Assembly: GCA_001683735.1 (NCBI GenBank)
Contig: LUGG01000013.1
Location: 124,001-188,000, forward strand
Source: Grifola frondosa
Taxonomy: Eukaryota; Basidiomycota; Agaricomycetes; Polyporales; Grifolaceae
Length of the DNA: 64,000 nt
Reading direction: 5' to 3'
Shown here: positions 34,909 to 49,836 of the stretch, piece after piece
Position numbering within the stretch: the first letter of the stretch is position 1
How the letters are laid out: the number at the start of each line of letters is the position of its first letter
Program-made: the position numbers and the translations under genes
Notes under the pieces: generated by a model
What the model saw: only the letters and a program-made list of their open reading frames with translations
Database searches by the model: none
What the model was told of the DNA's origin: nothing

Positions 34909-37900
34909 ATGTCATCTCCCCCGCCTTGTCGATTCCACACGACACGCGGTGGCTGCAACCGAGGTCGCAGCTGCCGTTTCTGCACGGTGATACTAGTGGA
35001 TCATCTCAAAGACCAGCTTCCCTTGTTATCGGACCCAGTGGTCGCGGAACCTCTCGTACGGAAGGTTCTAATGCGCCCCCAGGTGTCTGCAGCTTTTTCT
35101 GGAAAACAGGAAATTGTGTTCGAGGATTTCAGTGCCGCTATAAACACCAGGCTAATCCTGCAGTCGACAAAGTAGACTCCAAGACGCAGGCACCCGCGAT
35201 GCGCGCGATTGCGCCTTTCCTCACGACGGAAGCACTGGCTCGAGTTTCGGGCGCAGGAACCGATGGCTACTTCTCGGATCTTTCTTCTTTGAGCCCGTCA
35301 GAAGTTCACAACAACTTAAAGACATACTTGTATGATAATTTCAGATTCAGAACTGCACAAAACGTGTACGCGTTCCTGGCACTCATTGGCAATGCGAACT
35401 CTGGAAACGTGAAATGGGTGAGCACGCATGATCCGATTTTAAAATTCAGGTCTCAGTAAATGGTCACAGGCTCCGGAGGATGGTCAGGTATGTCGCCATA
35501 TTGGTTTCTATGAACCATGCTGATGTAGCATCACGAAGCTTTTGCTATCCGCAATTGGCACGGTGAGTGTGTTTACATTTCCGGATTGCCCGCTCGATCT
35601 TCATTCTATGCCTTTCGGTGTAGGGGAACGGTATTCTACGCCTGAACGACATCATTGCGTGGAGTGAAGTGTCTATCAGTCCCAGCAACAAATTGGTTTT
35701 GTCGTTTCAACGGGGCTATCTACCTTTGTTACGCGTATGTTTTGATTTAATCGGTTTCGAATCCAGCTGACTCTCGTGTGCAGTATCTTTCCTCTGATTT
35801 CGTCGTAAAAAGTATCACAAGTCAGGTCGTAAAGCACGTCTATTTTTGGGTGCCGTCTTAACTATCTATTCTCATGCTGTCGTCCCTTAGCGCTCTATAC
35901 ACACTCGTTATGCATAACTTTGATCACTTCACCGAAGTCATTGAAAAGTGTATCGCGGACGCGTTTACTTCACGTAAATCCTTCAAAGATCCCTCGATTC
36001 CTCCTCCGCCAGCACGGAACCACTAGGCAGTCAGGTTTTTGCATCGCTTGCGAAAGTCTTATTCGAGTGAGTCTTAGTTAATGTCCTAAAATCTCATTGA
36101 GCATTATGTCTCGCCATCCAGGTATTTGACACGGTTCAAGAATGCTGTCGCAACGCATCCTTCTCTACACCAGTTTGTTCTTAATTTCCGTGAATGGTCG
36201 GAGACATGGATCGCAGGAGTATCGTCAACTCCTGCAACGTTTCATGATCCCTTGGCAGACGCCTCTGTGCAAGCTCGCGATTTCATTATCCAACGTCTTA
36301 GGGCACAGATCGAGCAACTCGAGCAACTCGTCGCTATTGTTGAGCGCAAACACAGGGAAGTGGAGCGTGCACAGGGTAGGATACGCGAGGTGTCAGTTAA
36401 TACAACGACCACCGCGCAAGAGGGTATTCTTGCGGCACTAGAGAATGGGTACGAGGGACCAGGCAACCTTCGCCCTCAAGGTCCGCGTCATGACAATGAC
36501 TTCGCGGACATCGCGAACATCCGCATCGCCCCAACTCACGACGAACTTGCATCGAGACATGATCCATTCCTACCTGCTAATATCTTTGGCGCGCCGCATC
36601 CGCTTTTTGCGGACAGTATGGAACGACTTCTAGATATTCAGTTCAGATTGTTGAGAGAAGAGTTGACGTAAGATGACTTCTCTTGGTGCACAGTCTCTCA
36701 TTAACATTCTATGATAGTGCCTCCCTTCGCACGTCCACTCAGCTCGTAGTGGAAGATCTTCAGGAGAAGCGAAGAGCTACAAGACTCGATGATTTGATGA
36801 AGAAAGGTGGCGGCAAATATCGTGGCCATGTCGCAGGTCAAGACACCATCATGTTCAATGTCTATACCAATGTGGACTTCTCCCCCTTCACTCCGGACCG
36901 TCGAGGACTCTCGGTTGGAGTTTCTCTTGATGCGCCGCCTGGACGCGCCCGCTCAAACCAGTCTAGGGCCCGCATCGCGTTCTGGGAAAGTATGAGTAGC
37001 AAACGGTTGATGCAGGGCGGTCTGGTTGCCTTGATTTGGCATCAAGGGGAAGCATTGATGTCCATCTTGGAACGATTGCGAGCTCGCTGCGCGACTTGAC
37101 GGCATCTGCCGGTAACAACAGCGACAGAATAGCAATTCGTGTGTCGTTTTTCGATCCGGAGGTGCAGTTGCGTATCCTACAAGAACTCAGGCTCCCGAAG
37201 CATGAACGCCGGGGAGTCAGACTCATGGTGGAGGCGACGGTAATGTTCGAGTCTGTCCGGCCGTTCTTGGAGGCACTGCGCATGGAACCGGAGAGTGTAC
37301 CTTTTAGCAGATATCTCGTCCTTCGTCCTCCCGACTTTCTGAAGACAGTCCAGATCTCCCCCCGGCATATGCACTGCTCCCATCGTTCACGTTCGAGCTT
37401 TCTTCCTTGTTCCCGCCCGAGGCGGGGATAGACAATCTCAAGTTGTCAGTGCAGGACCCACAATCGGTCGAGGCTGCACGCGATGCTTTGAGAAAGAACA
37501 GTCGTTTAGACCCGAGCCAGGCTGACTCGGTGATAGAAGCGCTGACGAGAGAACTGGTCCTCATTCAGGGGTAAGCTCTTTACATGATTCACAGCTGACC
37601 TGTCATTGACACAGTCCTTAGACCGCCGGGCACTGGAAAGGTACGCAGAGTGTACAGCGTAATTCCGGGTATGCTGACTCTTATGGTATGCAGAGCTATA
37701 CTGGTGTTGAACTACTACGTGTTCTACTGGCAAATGGTGCAGGCCCGGTATTGATGATCGCATTCACCAACCATGCTCTAGATCACATGCTTCGCTCTGT
37801 GCTCGATGCGAACATCACGAGGAAGATTGTTCGCCTCGGATCACGCTCTGCGGACGAGAGGATTGCGGAATTCTCGCTCGAGAATGTGGAAAAGGTTATT

Positions 37901-40900
37901 GGGAAGTCGCGTTTGGATCGTGCTTTTTCTGCCGAATATCGTGCTCTGCGAGATGTGGAGGAGGAGATCACTCGATTTATGCAGGAGTCCCTCAAGACCG
38001 GTGTCGATTCTGAACAGATCAGGCAGTATCTGCGGTTCCAATCTCCCACACATTTTGAGTCTTTGAGCTGTCCGCCTCGCTGGATTCAAACGTTGTATTC
38101 TCTGTCTGCGTCTGACAGAGACAACGGCGCATGGCAGCGCGTTCCTGGTCGCGGGGGAAGGTAGATACCTCGGACGACTCGTCACTCTATGCTTACTGGA
38201 GAACTGGTCAAGATCTAGAGTTTGTGCAGAGCGCCTTGTACTCCTTCACACATCCAGATCCCCCTCCAGCCGTCATTCAGCAGCCTGTATTGAATAGATA
38301 CGAGGTTCTAGCGCCTTCAAGCCAGCGTGCATCCGCCGAACCACAGGCAGATTCCGAAGAATCCAGCGAAGACGACGACGACGACGACGACGACGAGGCC
38401 TGGGATATCGCACCTGAAGAAGCGTGGGAGCTCGCGCCAATAGACCCAGATACCATCGAAGATGATTCCATGGAGTCGGAAATAGAGGTCGAATATTTAG
38501 AGTCAATTGCTCCAAGTAATGCTCCCCCGGACACAGGTCCACCGTCACCCGAAGCGATTAAACCTACTGATTTCGCCGATATCGAGGAATTCTTCCACAC
38601 ATTTGGTTGCGCAGAGATCCCGCGAATCCCCTCGTCTCAACGACCGAGCTCTGAGCTGCTAGAGGAAGACGATATTTGGACAATGTCGCTGCGAGAGCGA
38701 GAACAGTTGCATCGGCTGTGGACGGACGAAGTGCGGGTGTCATTGCAAGCAACGAGAACCGATGAATTTCAGCGTCTCCGCGACAGACATACAACTGCGC
38801 TCCGGAACCATAATGAAGGCAAGGATGAAGTGAGTCTTTAAGCCCTTTGATCGCTATGAATCTTATATGTCGCTTCCCTGTGTTACTTAGATTAGACGAC
38901 AGATGCTTCGCAACGTTGATATCATCGGTTGTACAACGACTGGTAATTACTTCGTCAAATAATCTGCGTTGGTTTCCACGACTCACAAATTTCCAGGTGC
39001 CGCAAAATTGACTGCACTTCTGAAGGTGAGATTAGTCCCGTTTTTCACGATTACGTGTGCTTATATCTCGCGATCTGAATAGGGTATTGGACCTCGCGTA
39101 ATGCTCGTTGAAGAGGCTGGCCAAGTCTTAGAGGCGCATGTATTAGGAAGTCTTGTACCCAGCATACAACATCTGATCCTTATAGGAGACCCCCTACAAT
39201 TGCGACCAACGCTCAACAACTACTGTGAGTAACAAACACCGCCATGTCTGGCACCCGATATTTACCCGCCCGCATTTGATTTAATGATCATCAGCACTGT
39301 CAATGGACCATAGACGAGGTCGCATGCTGTTCAAGTTCGACATGTCGCTGATGGAACGTCTTGCTACATCGGGATTACCGATGTCACAGATCAATGTTCA
39401 GCGTAGGATGAGGCCGGAAATTGCGGACCTCGTCAGGTGCGTCTCCATGAATGAGAAATCAAACAGACTCACATAGACCTGCGCTATCAGGAATACCTTG
39501 TATCCGAAGCTGGAGGACCACGATCTTGTGAAGGTCTACCCATCTGTGAAAGGAATGGCTAAGAACGTCTTCTTCATGACCCACAATCACAAGGAGAACG
39601 GAGGTGAAGACGATTTCGTGAGCAAATACAACACATTCGAGGTATGGAGCTATTTCTTTAAAAAATTCGTAATGATTCACGAGTGCGGCTAGGTGGAAAT
39701 GATCAAGGACCTTGTTCTATATCTACTGCGGTAAATGTGTGGTTTGCTTGGATGGCATGAAGTTTGATTGATCATTGTGGGTTTTCTCTTCAGACAAGGC
39801 TCGTACTCGGCCGAAGGTGATATTGTTGTCTTGTGTGCATATTTGGGTCAGCTCTCCAAACTACGGGATGTTTTGTCAAATGAAGTAGCCGTCGTCATCG
39901 ATGAGCGTGATCAGGCGGAGTTGAATGAAAGAGATGCTGAAAGAGAGGACGTGGACGCATCAATGTCGACAGTGGAACATGTCAAAGTCTCAAGAAGAGT
40001 AAGCCATCTATGTACTCCCACATCTGCCACTTAACTGAGATACCGCAGGTCCTCCTGCGAACTATTGACAATTATCAAGGAGAAGAAGCCAAGGTAAATT
40101 GTCTTGCTTTGCAAACAGACGTCCATTCTGACGTTTGTGTTCATAATCAAATTCAAGATCATCATATTATCCCTTGTAAGAAATGCTGGAGGTTCTGAGG
40201 AGGACGATGCAGTATACGGACATTCATCAAATGTCCGCCCCAATATTGGCTTCCTCAAAGTGAGCGACTTCGGCGTACCCTTATGTTCTTCTCTGATCGA
40301 TATAACATCCATTTGCAGTCTGAGAATCGGACGAATGGTCAGTGGTTACGTTATTGGCGTTGTACGTGGCTCATTTTGAGCTTGCAGTGGCGCTGTCTCG
40401 GGCACGCGAGGGTCTCTACATCCTTGGAAACGCGACGAATTTGGCTTCAAGAAGTTCAATGTGGCGCACGGTTCTTGAGGAACTAGGCAAGGAGGAATGT
40501 CTTGGTGATGCATTTCCCGTGATTTGTCAACGGCATCCGAACAACGTGGAAGAAGTATCAAGACCTGGACAGTTACCTATGATTGCACCTGACGGTGGGT
40601 GCCAGCTTGAATATCGCCGGGCGGTGGCTCATTTCAGAACAAGGCGGTTGTCTCTTGCAGTGCGATATGAGGTTGAATTGTGGGCATCTCTGCCCGTACA
40701 AGGTGAGCATCTAATGCAGTCTTTTTACACTATCTCATATATACTGTAATTCAAGTGTCATTCGGATGATCCGAAACATCTCGCTGTGGCATGTGTGCAG
40801 CGCTGCACGAGACTCTGTCCCCGCGGTCATCCTTGCGCCAAACCATGTGCCGATCCTTGTGGGAAATGTCTCACTCCTGTTTCGAATGTGGAGTTGCCCT

Positions 40901-43435
40901 GTGGACACGTCAAAAGTACAGTATATTGGTGAGTTCTGGAAAATGTTCTCATGTTCGACCACACTGAGGTATATATTGCGCTCAGTTACCAACTGGATGA
41001 CTTGTCCGAGGTATCTTGTTCCATTGTTGTGACAAGGCGTCTGCCGCAATGTGAACACGATGCGTCGATGATGTGCTCAGACGACCCCGCTCGGTTCATA
41101 TGTAGGGTGGTGTGCAATGGCGTAATGTCGTGTTGTGGTCGGAGCTGCAAGGCACAGTGTCACCAATGTCGACAGTTGAACACTACCGCCCAGCCCGATG
41201 ACGAGGAAGTAGCCCAACATCCGGTGGAACGACTCGAACACCTGGTTCATCCTTGCGAGAGATCGCTGTTCTGTGGGCATCGATGCGGTAAACCCTGTTC
41301 TAAAGACCACGAATGTGTTACGGTGTGCAAGGGGCCCTGCCGCCAAGTTTGTCGACATGCTAGTTGCAGAAACTATTGCTCCACGCCTTGTGCACCCTGT
41401 CAGGAACCGTGTACTTGGTGAGTCGTATAATCGGCTTACGAGCTTATCTCATGGCATCTTCAGGCGGTGTTCACACTACACATGTCCCGTTCCTTGCGGC
41501 GCGGTAAGTCTGCTTTCAGTTATGGTATCCGTGTTTATGTTCTCAATAATTTCCGCAGGTATGCGCACGTCTCCCGTGTGATAAACGCTGTGAGCGCACG
41601 CTGGCATGTGGTCACAGATGTCCTTCAGGTATGCATTGAAAGTCAAATGAACTACTAGTATTAATTGTTCGCGGTCATCAGTTTGTGGCGAAGACTGCAT
41701 CATCCAAATATGTCCCCTCTGTGCTCCCGAAGAGGTTCAGAACAGCGTCGTTGACCTAATCCTGCAGCGGACCCTCGCCGATATCGATCCAGACAGCGAT
41801 GCTTTGGACGAAATTATCATCACGCTTCCAAACTGTCGGCACGTCTTCACCGTGGAGACCCTCGATGGACATTGCGAGATGACTGAATATTACAAATGCG
41901 ATAGTTCGGACGGCAAATGGCTTGGTCTCGAGGCGCCTCCAGTTGGGTTCAAGAATCCGCCTGCATGTCCCACCTGCCGATCAGCCATCACGTCTCCACG
42001 GTATGGGCGTATCTTCAAGCGCGCAGACCTCGACATTCTGGAGAACAACGTTGCATTTTACATGTCGCAGTCGCTGAAGACGGTGTACGATAAGATCGAC
42101 TTGGTGTCGAAGGCCGACCTCGAGAATCGCTTAGCAGCAGATGCCATAAACCTTTCTGTTGCAGCTCTGAAGTCGTCAGTAAAGGAACTCAAGGCGAAGC
42201 AAAAGAGCAAAAACGCGATCCTGAACGCGACGCGAGTGTCGCCCGTAGCAGTCCAGGACCTTGATCTATCGAACCAACGTCTCCACGGACTGCCTGCTTC
42301 GGAGGCGAAGGCCTTCAAAAGGGTGCTAAACAGATTACTTGCCGCGTACAGTGACACGGTCGTGATTGCGCGCACTCGCTCAGCCCACTCGCATGCTTGG
42401 GAGGCGTCTTTCGCTTATCTTTACCAGAAGGAGATGGACGATGCTGCATCGGATCCTGCGCGGGCGCCGAGGAATCCCCACGAGCATGCAATGCGCATGG
42501 CCAGATTGAAGGTGGGACAACCCCAGCCCCGCGCTGACAAGCGGTTCTTGGTCGAAGCGTTCTGGACGACAATCACGATTCGCCTGACGCTCGCAGATTT
42601 TGCAGGGAAATGGCTAGAGGCTCTCGCGAAACGCGCCAAATATCCTCCGGAGAATCGGCGCATGTGGGCCACGTACATTTCTTTTGCTGCGGTCTTGTGC
42701 CGTAGACGCCCGCATCGCCTATGGGATCACAGAGGAATCGGAGTCCCACCGTCAGAAAGCTCGCACTTCGCTCCTTCTCATGCGAGTCGAGCTGGAGCAG
42801 TTCCGTTTCAACGTCACGATGGACGCGCCAGAATGGGAACACGGGGGAGGGCCGTAACAACCTTGCTGATAGCGCGAAGTCCAAATCTGCGGAGGCGTCG
42901 AAGTACGCGGCAGGTGTAATTGCCGCACATCAACAGGCTAGACGTGTGAGACAAACTCCGGGGGAAGAGGACTGGCTCACAACGGATTTCTCCCGTCCGG
43001 CGAAGGTAATATTGGACGAATGGCGTGCACTTGAGCGCTCGCTGCGCTCGGATACGTTTTATGAACCTGTTTCGCTGGAGGAGCTGACCGAAATTGTCAA
43101 AGGACTGAACTTCTGTGAGTTATTTCAGTTATACTGCTAACGAGCCAGTTGACCGATTTCGTCACGATAGCTCACACAGGGCACTTTTACAAGTGTCCCA
43201 ATGGACACGTATTTGTGATAACGGAGGTATTTGTATACTTCTGACAGCGCGGCACAATACTAACCTTCCTATAAAGTGTGGCGGGGCGAATGAGCGGTCG
43301 ATCTGTCGTGAGTGCGGAGAACCGATCGGAGGGACAGGGCACAGCCTCCTTCCTACGAATACTCGTGCGACCGAGCTAGAAGAGATTGCCCGAGCACAGG
43401 GCTCTCACAGAAGCCCGTGGGCTTGGGGAGTATAA
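34909..43435 (+). CDS. ZNFX1-like SF1 RNA helicase with CCCH, NFX1-type and RZ-type zinc fingers
   Basis: This is a very large Upf1-like helicase (roughly 2,300 residues, more than twenty introns). Two CCCH fingers open it: C-x8-C-x5-C-x3-H at about residues 7-25, and again in CSFFWKTGNCVRGFQCRYKH. The helicase core has Walker A GPPGTGKSYTG (spliced near 37634), VEEAGQVLEAH (motif II), LIGDPLQLRP (motif III), QRRMRPEIADL, TIDNYQGEEAK and TNVALSRAREGLYILGN. A roughly 220-residue acidic insert with eight consecutive Asp lies inside the core. NFX1-type Cys/His repeats follow (CGHLCPYKCH, CGHRCGKPC, CGHRCPSVCGEDC). The C-terminus ends with an RZ-type finger, GHFYKCPNGHVFVITE then CGGAN and CRECGEPIGG. 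Family members act in RNA silencing, granule biology or antiviral sensing. Several single-base slips (34979, 36021, 37047, 37360, 38155) and two other breaks (about 42690, 42845) interrupt the frame. Confidence 0.87.
38371..38397 (+). repeat. GAC trinucleotide run coding for Asp8-Glu
   Basis: Eight GAC codons and one GAG lie inside the helicase acidic insert, a slippage-prone microsatellite in coding sequence. Confidence 0.9.
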
Positions 43436-44215
43436 TCAGTGTGTTAACATGGCGTCTTCGTGTCTGTTCAATATGTTGTGAATGAAATGTTTTGCATTTG
43501 CTTCCGATCAGGATATGCAGGATCAATGTACATCGCAACGTACTACTCCTGGTCAAGGAGGCACTATGTACCTGGCTGTCTAAAGAGAAAGGTCCGGCCA
43601 CAACTTGTCCCACCAAGTCGCACGTCATGTCAAAATATCTCGGACCTGAAAACCGAAGGCGCCTCAGCCAGCGCAGCGTTGACCCAGCGACCCAGCAATC
43701 CCGACATCCACATTAAACGCATTCGCACTCGAACCTCGGACTGACTAGTGGTAATACTTAAGACGAACTTTTTGCAGTCAGAAGATCGTTCGGACCTAGT
43801 GGCCCGTGGGAAACGCGACACTACGTGATCGTGTCGCGGTCGCCTCCAGCAGCCTCCAGAGTCCAGGGACCAGCAGCCAGCTGGCACGGACGTCGGATTC
43901 GGACACTAGGCGACATTGCCGTGTCTTTACCGGTTGGTCACCCAGCGTTGATTCCATCACCGAGGTTATGGCGTGTTGAGGATATCCCCAAACAGTGTCC
44001 TACTGCCCCAAGCATCAAATTTGGTTGGCGTGCCAGGTCATCTCCTGTGGTTACGGTGTCAGCAGGTGCCAGGCGTAGACGTATTTCGGAAGAATTCGGC
44101 TGCGTACCTGTCGCCTTACAAATGACGACGCTCATATATCTGTCCTCCTCCATCTGTGGTCCGAATATACAGGTATTTATGGAAGCAGTGTCATGGTGCA
44201 GCATGGTGAACCTCG
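43436..44215. other. Intergenic region, helicase / esterase 1
   Basis: No recognisable gene. Short open frames have no family features and no consistent splice signals. Confidence 0.45.
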
Positions 44216-46445
44216 ATGCATTACCGTTCCTTGCTGTCCTCCAGCGCCAGCTGTACTGTCGCACCTTTGGGTATATTAATTACATTCTCGTTGTGCATTC
44301 CTGCCTGTCTGGGGATTCCACAAGTGCAATTAGGGTTTACAACACTTATCGGGAGAGAGATTAACTTCCTGGGCATCATCAAGCAAGATTTCTTCGGTGG
44401 TGAGTGAATAAATTGCATCATAACGACAAGCTTCTAGAGATCTGATTGTAACAGGCATACCATTCGCTGAGGCCCCCATTGGCCAACGTAGATTTTCACC
44501 ACCAGTATTTAGGCCCAGTCTCGACCTACCGGTGTTCAATGCCAGTGAATTTGGTGCACCATGCCCTCAACAATCGGTGGGTGGTACATTATTGAACATC
44601 CATCAAGCTCGTGGTAATCATATGCATTGCGTAGGTAACTAATTTTACGGACGACTGCTTGACGGTCAACATACTTCGACCTACTGGAATACACGAGGTT
44701 CCTCTTCCTGTAATGGTCTGGATATACGGCGGCGGTTTTAGCGGTATGTCATTTCCCATGACAGTATGGTATACGTTCTCATCAGGATCCGTGTTACAGG
44801 GGGGTTTGCTGCTGAGAGGAATGCAAGCGCTCTTGTGATGCAAAGCGTTCTTCGAGTATATTGTTCGTCAGGAAAATTAATCATCTCACTCAATATCTTG
44901 CTTACAACAGGGAACACCGATCATCTACGTTAACTTCAACTATCGAACAGGCCCGTTTGGTTTCCCTCAGGGAGTCGAAGCTGCCTCGAGAGGAGCTCTG
45001 AATTTGGGTCTAAAGGATCAGCTAACGGCTTTGGAGTGGATCCAAAGAAATATCGCCTCCTTTGGCGGAGACCCTGAGAAGGTATCATCGTTGAATTTGT
45101 TGTTTATGCTCTTCTAGCCTTATATATAAATTTAGGTCACCCTATTCGGACAAAGTGCTGGAGCTATTTCAATTACAGACCTCTTCCTGCACTCGGGATT
45201 AGAGAAGTTGATCCGAGCAGCGGTTTGCACTCTCTTAATGTTCAGGCCGATGCGATCATCTGAATATTTCCATAGATTATAGAATCAGGATCTCCTGCGA
45301 GCACGAACATATTCAATGCTAGTCGACGTGAGCAGGAGTGGCAACATTTTGTGTCGGCGACTCCGCAGTGTGCCGGCGCCAGTGCCAATAACACGTTCGA
45401 TTGCTTGCGGCAAACCAACATCAGCACCTTGATGAATGCTTATGCAATCACGACATCTGAGACGTCTGAAATTATTCCGTTCTCCCCAGTAATGGATGGC
45501 CCGGACGGGCTGATACCAGACCTTCCGTCAAGACTTCTCGCTGCGGGAAAGTTTGCCCGCATCCCTCTCATAGCAGGGACTAACCTCGATGAAGGTTGAG
45601 ATTGCTTTCCGTATACTGAATTGCATTACATGCTCATTCACTTGCCAGGTACTTCGTTCGTCGTGCCCAGGGATGTTACATCTGAGGCTCAGATTAGCGA
45701 GTTCATCATTCTCGAAGATGCTCCATTCAATAATGGATCTGTCCCGAACGGTTTAAATGAGACCATCAACGTGCTCCTAGAGCTGTATCCTGACGACCCC
45801 GCTCTCGGCTGTCCATTTGGTACAGGCAACGACACCTTTGGATTAAGCAGCGAGTATAAGCAAGTAGCTGCTATAGCAGGCGACGTAATCTTTCATGCGC
45901 TTAGAAGACAATGGACGCAAACAATGAGCAAATTTGGAGTAAAAGTGTTCAGTTATCTTTTCACTGACCCTCAAGCAGTGACTGATCCTAGTCTGGGAGG
46001 TCCGTTCCCGTGCTTTTCCGCGGTGAAGATCTGGCTGATGTTTTTATAGTGACTCATGCAGTAGAGATACCATATGTTTACGGCTCTCCTTTCATCAATG
46101 GGCCCATGCCCGCCAGTAACCTCAGTCTGGCGATGATGGACTATTGGATCTCCTTTGCGGTCAGCCTGGATCCCAATGACGGTCGCGGAAGTTCTCGTAA
46201 GATCTACTGAGATCGTTAAGGTTTAAGTATCGCTCTGACCTTCACAATCTGCCAGGGCTGCATTGGCTCCAGTACAAACCAGACAGACAGGTATTTTTAT
46301 ACGACCTCTTTTGTAGCAACGTGATGACGATTTCTGCTAGGTTCTCCTACAATTAAACGGCCAGAACACTACGCACATTCCGGACAATTTTCGTTCGCAG
46401 CAGATCTCCTTCATCAACGCGCATCCCGAAGCGTTGGACCACTGA
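44216..46445 (+). CDS. Secreted type-B carboxylesterase/lipase, copy 1
   Basis: This is an alpha/beta-hydrolase of the carboxylesterase type B family, cleaving ester bonds outside the cell. The start at 44216 gives a hydrophobic signal peptide (LGILITFSLCIPACLG). GIPFAEAPIGQRRFSPP, the oxyanion-type VMVWIYGGGFS and IIYVNFNYRTGPFGFPQG follow. The nucleophile motif VTLFGQSAGAIS has Gln where the family normally has Glu. IAGTNLDEGTSF carries the acid, and VTHAVEIPYVYG holds the probable catalytic His. It ends EALDH after two short C-terminal exons. The frame slips once in the six-G run at about 44803, where a seventh G restores FAAERNAS. It forms a tandem duplicate with the next gene. Confidence 0.87.
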
Positions 46446-46902
46446 CGTTTGCTATTTTCCCTTCGGCACAAAGCAGTGGCTTGCTATTTTGGTTCCATGT
46501 TGCGTAATTCCGGTAGTCGCTCTGGCCGGAGCGTTTTGATCAAGGTCGCTTGTCCTGGAACAGATCTCATATGATTGTGGAGTGACGGAGCCTGCTGATT
46601 GACATACTGAGCTTGTAGTTCCCATGCAGCATGCTTACATGAGTATGGTTATAACCTCCTTTGTTACCGCGCCGCCAAGAACCAGTCGGTCACGACTCCC
46701 CGCGGTGTGGTAAATTTTCGGTCAAATGGAGTGTTCCGAGGATAGCATGCTGCTCGTCGTGAGTATCTCGCCGTTCGGCATTCAATACCTCGAGTCATGA
46801 CGGAAATTCTTCTGCCTTCATGTAGTTATTTTGGCGCGCATGAGAGCCTTATAAGTCGGTGACTGGAGGGCTGTAAAGTTCTCGACCTCCAGACCTTTGC
46901 TG
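46446..46902. other. Intergenic region between the esterase paralogues
   Basis: No gene seen; it holds the 3' end of copy 1 and the promoter of copy 2, with no clear TATA box. Confidence 0.45.
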
Positions 46903-49128
<2,226 letters not shown>

Positions 49129-49836
49129 AACTCTGTCCATTGGCGGGCTTTCACTAGGTGGCAACGGGCGATGCGATGTAAGTAGTCACGGAAAGTGGGT
49201 GAATCATGTCGTAGGAATGTGTATTCGAGGCTCTTGAGCTCCGGATGCACAATGAATGGAGGTTTGAATTTGGTCCACGCTTGAATGACTTTGACTTGGA
49301 ACTATCGCAGTCTGACGGTTCGCGTCGCAAGGACTCTGGATTTGTCAGTCATTTCATGGTTGTCTGCAGAAGTGCTTGAAGCTCCCAGTCAGGCTTGCGG
49401 TAGCAATTCTCCTGGCAACAGGCGATCCTTTAAAGATGACCATATTTCGAAGGGGTTTCATTTCTCCCTCCCGACCATTGCTGAAAACTCTTTTCAAATG
49501 TTTACAACGGTGCATTTGATCGGCGTACTTATTACTACACGAGCGGAAGTCTTACAAAAGGTGATTGAAAACGTCGGGTTTCGTTTTAAGAACGGAGATA
49601 TTCGTGAATCGTAATCACTTTGGCGGAAATGTGGGGCGCTAACGAAGAAATGTTTTCACGTGGGACATAGACGCGATCGGCAAAAGCCTTTCCGAGCCTC
49701 CGGCGTAATTACGCAGCGACTCCGAAACGGAATAGCACAAGTCCTGCAAGCGCTGCTCTGACCGTCCAGTGACTCCAGTCCATCTACACCCCAACCTCTG
49801 CACTCATCAGCGTATTAACCGTTCTTTCCAGTCGAA
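49129..49836. other. Intergenic region, esterase 2 / PEX5
   Basis: No gene recognised; one open frame of about 110 codons at 49,285-49,614 has no family features and I do not call it. Confidence 0.45.

Noticed and set aside
37783..38600. Minus-strand open frames across the helicase, one with a poly-Ser run
   Set aside because: They mirror the helicase coding strand; the poly-Ser is the antisense reading of the Asp-rich GAC repeat.
43460..43744. Small gene between the helicase and esterase 1
   Set aside because: Open for 94 codons only, low-complexity composition, no splice pattern and no family motif.
15000..45000. Interpreting BZW1-like, Pns1-like, ETF alpha, helicase and esterase 1 genes as pseudogenes
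   Set aside because: Each break is a single base in a C or G run and both sides remain highly conserved, including essential mitochondrial ETF alpha, so sequence error is the simpler reading.
49285..49614. Small gene between esterase 2 and PEX5
   Set aside because: A 109-codon open frame with no signal peptide, motif or conserved context; such lengths occur by chance here.
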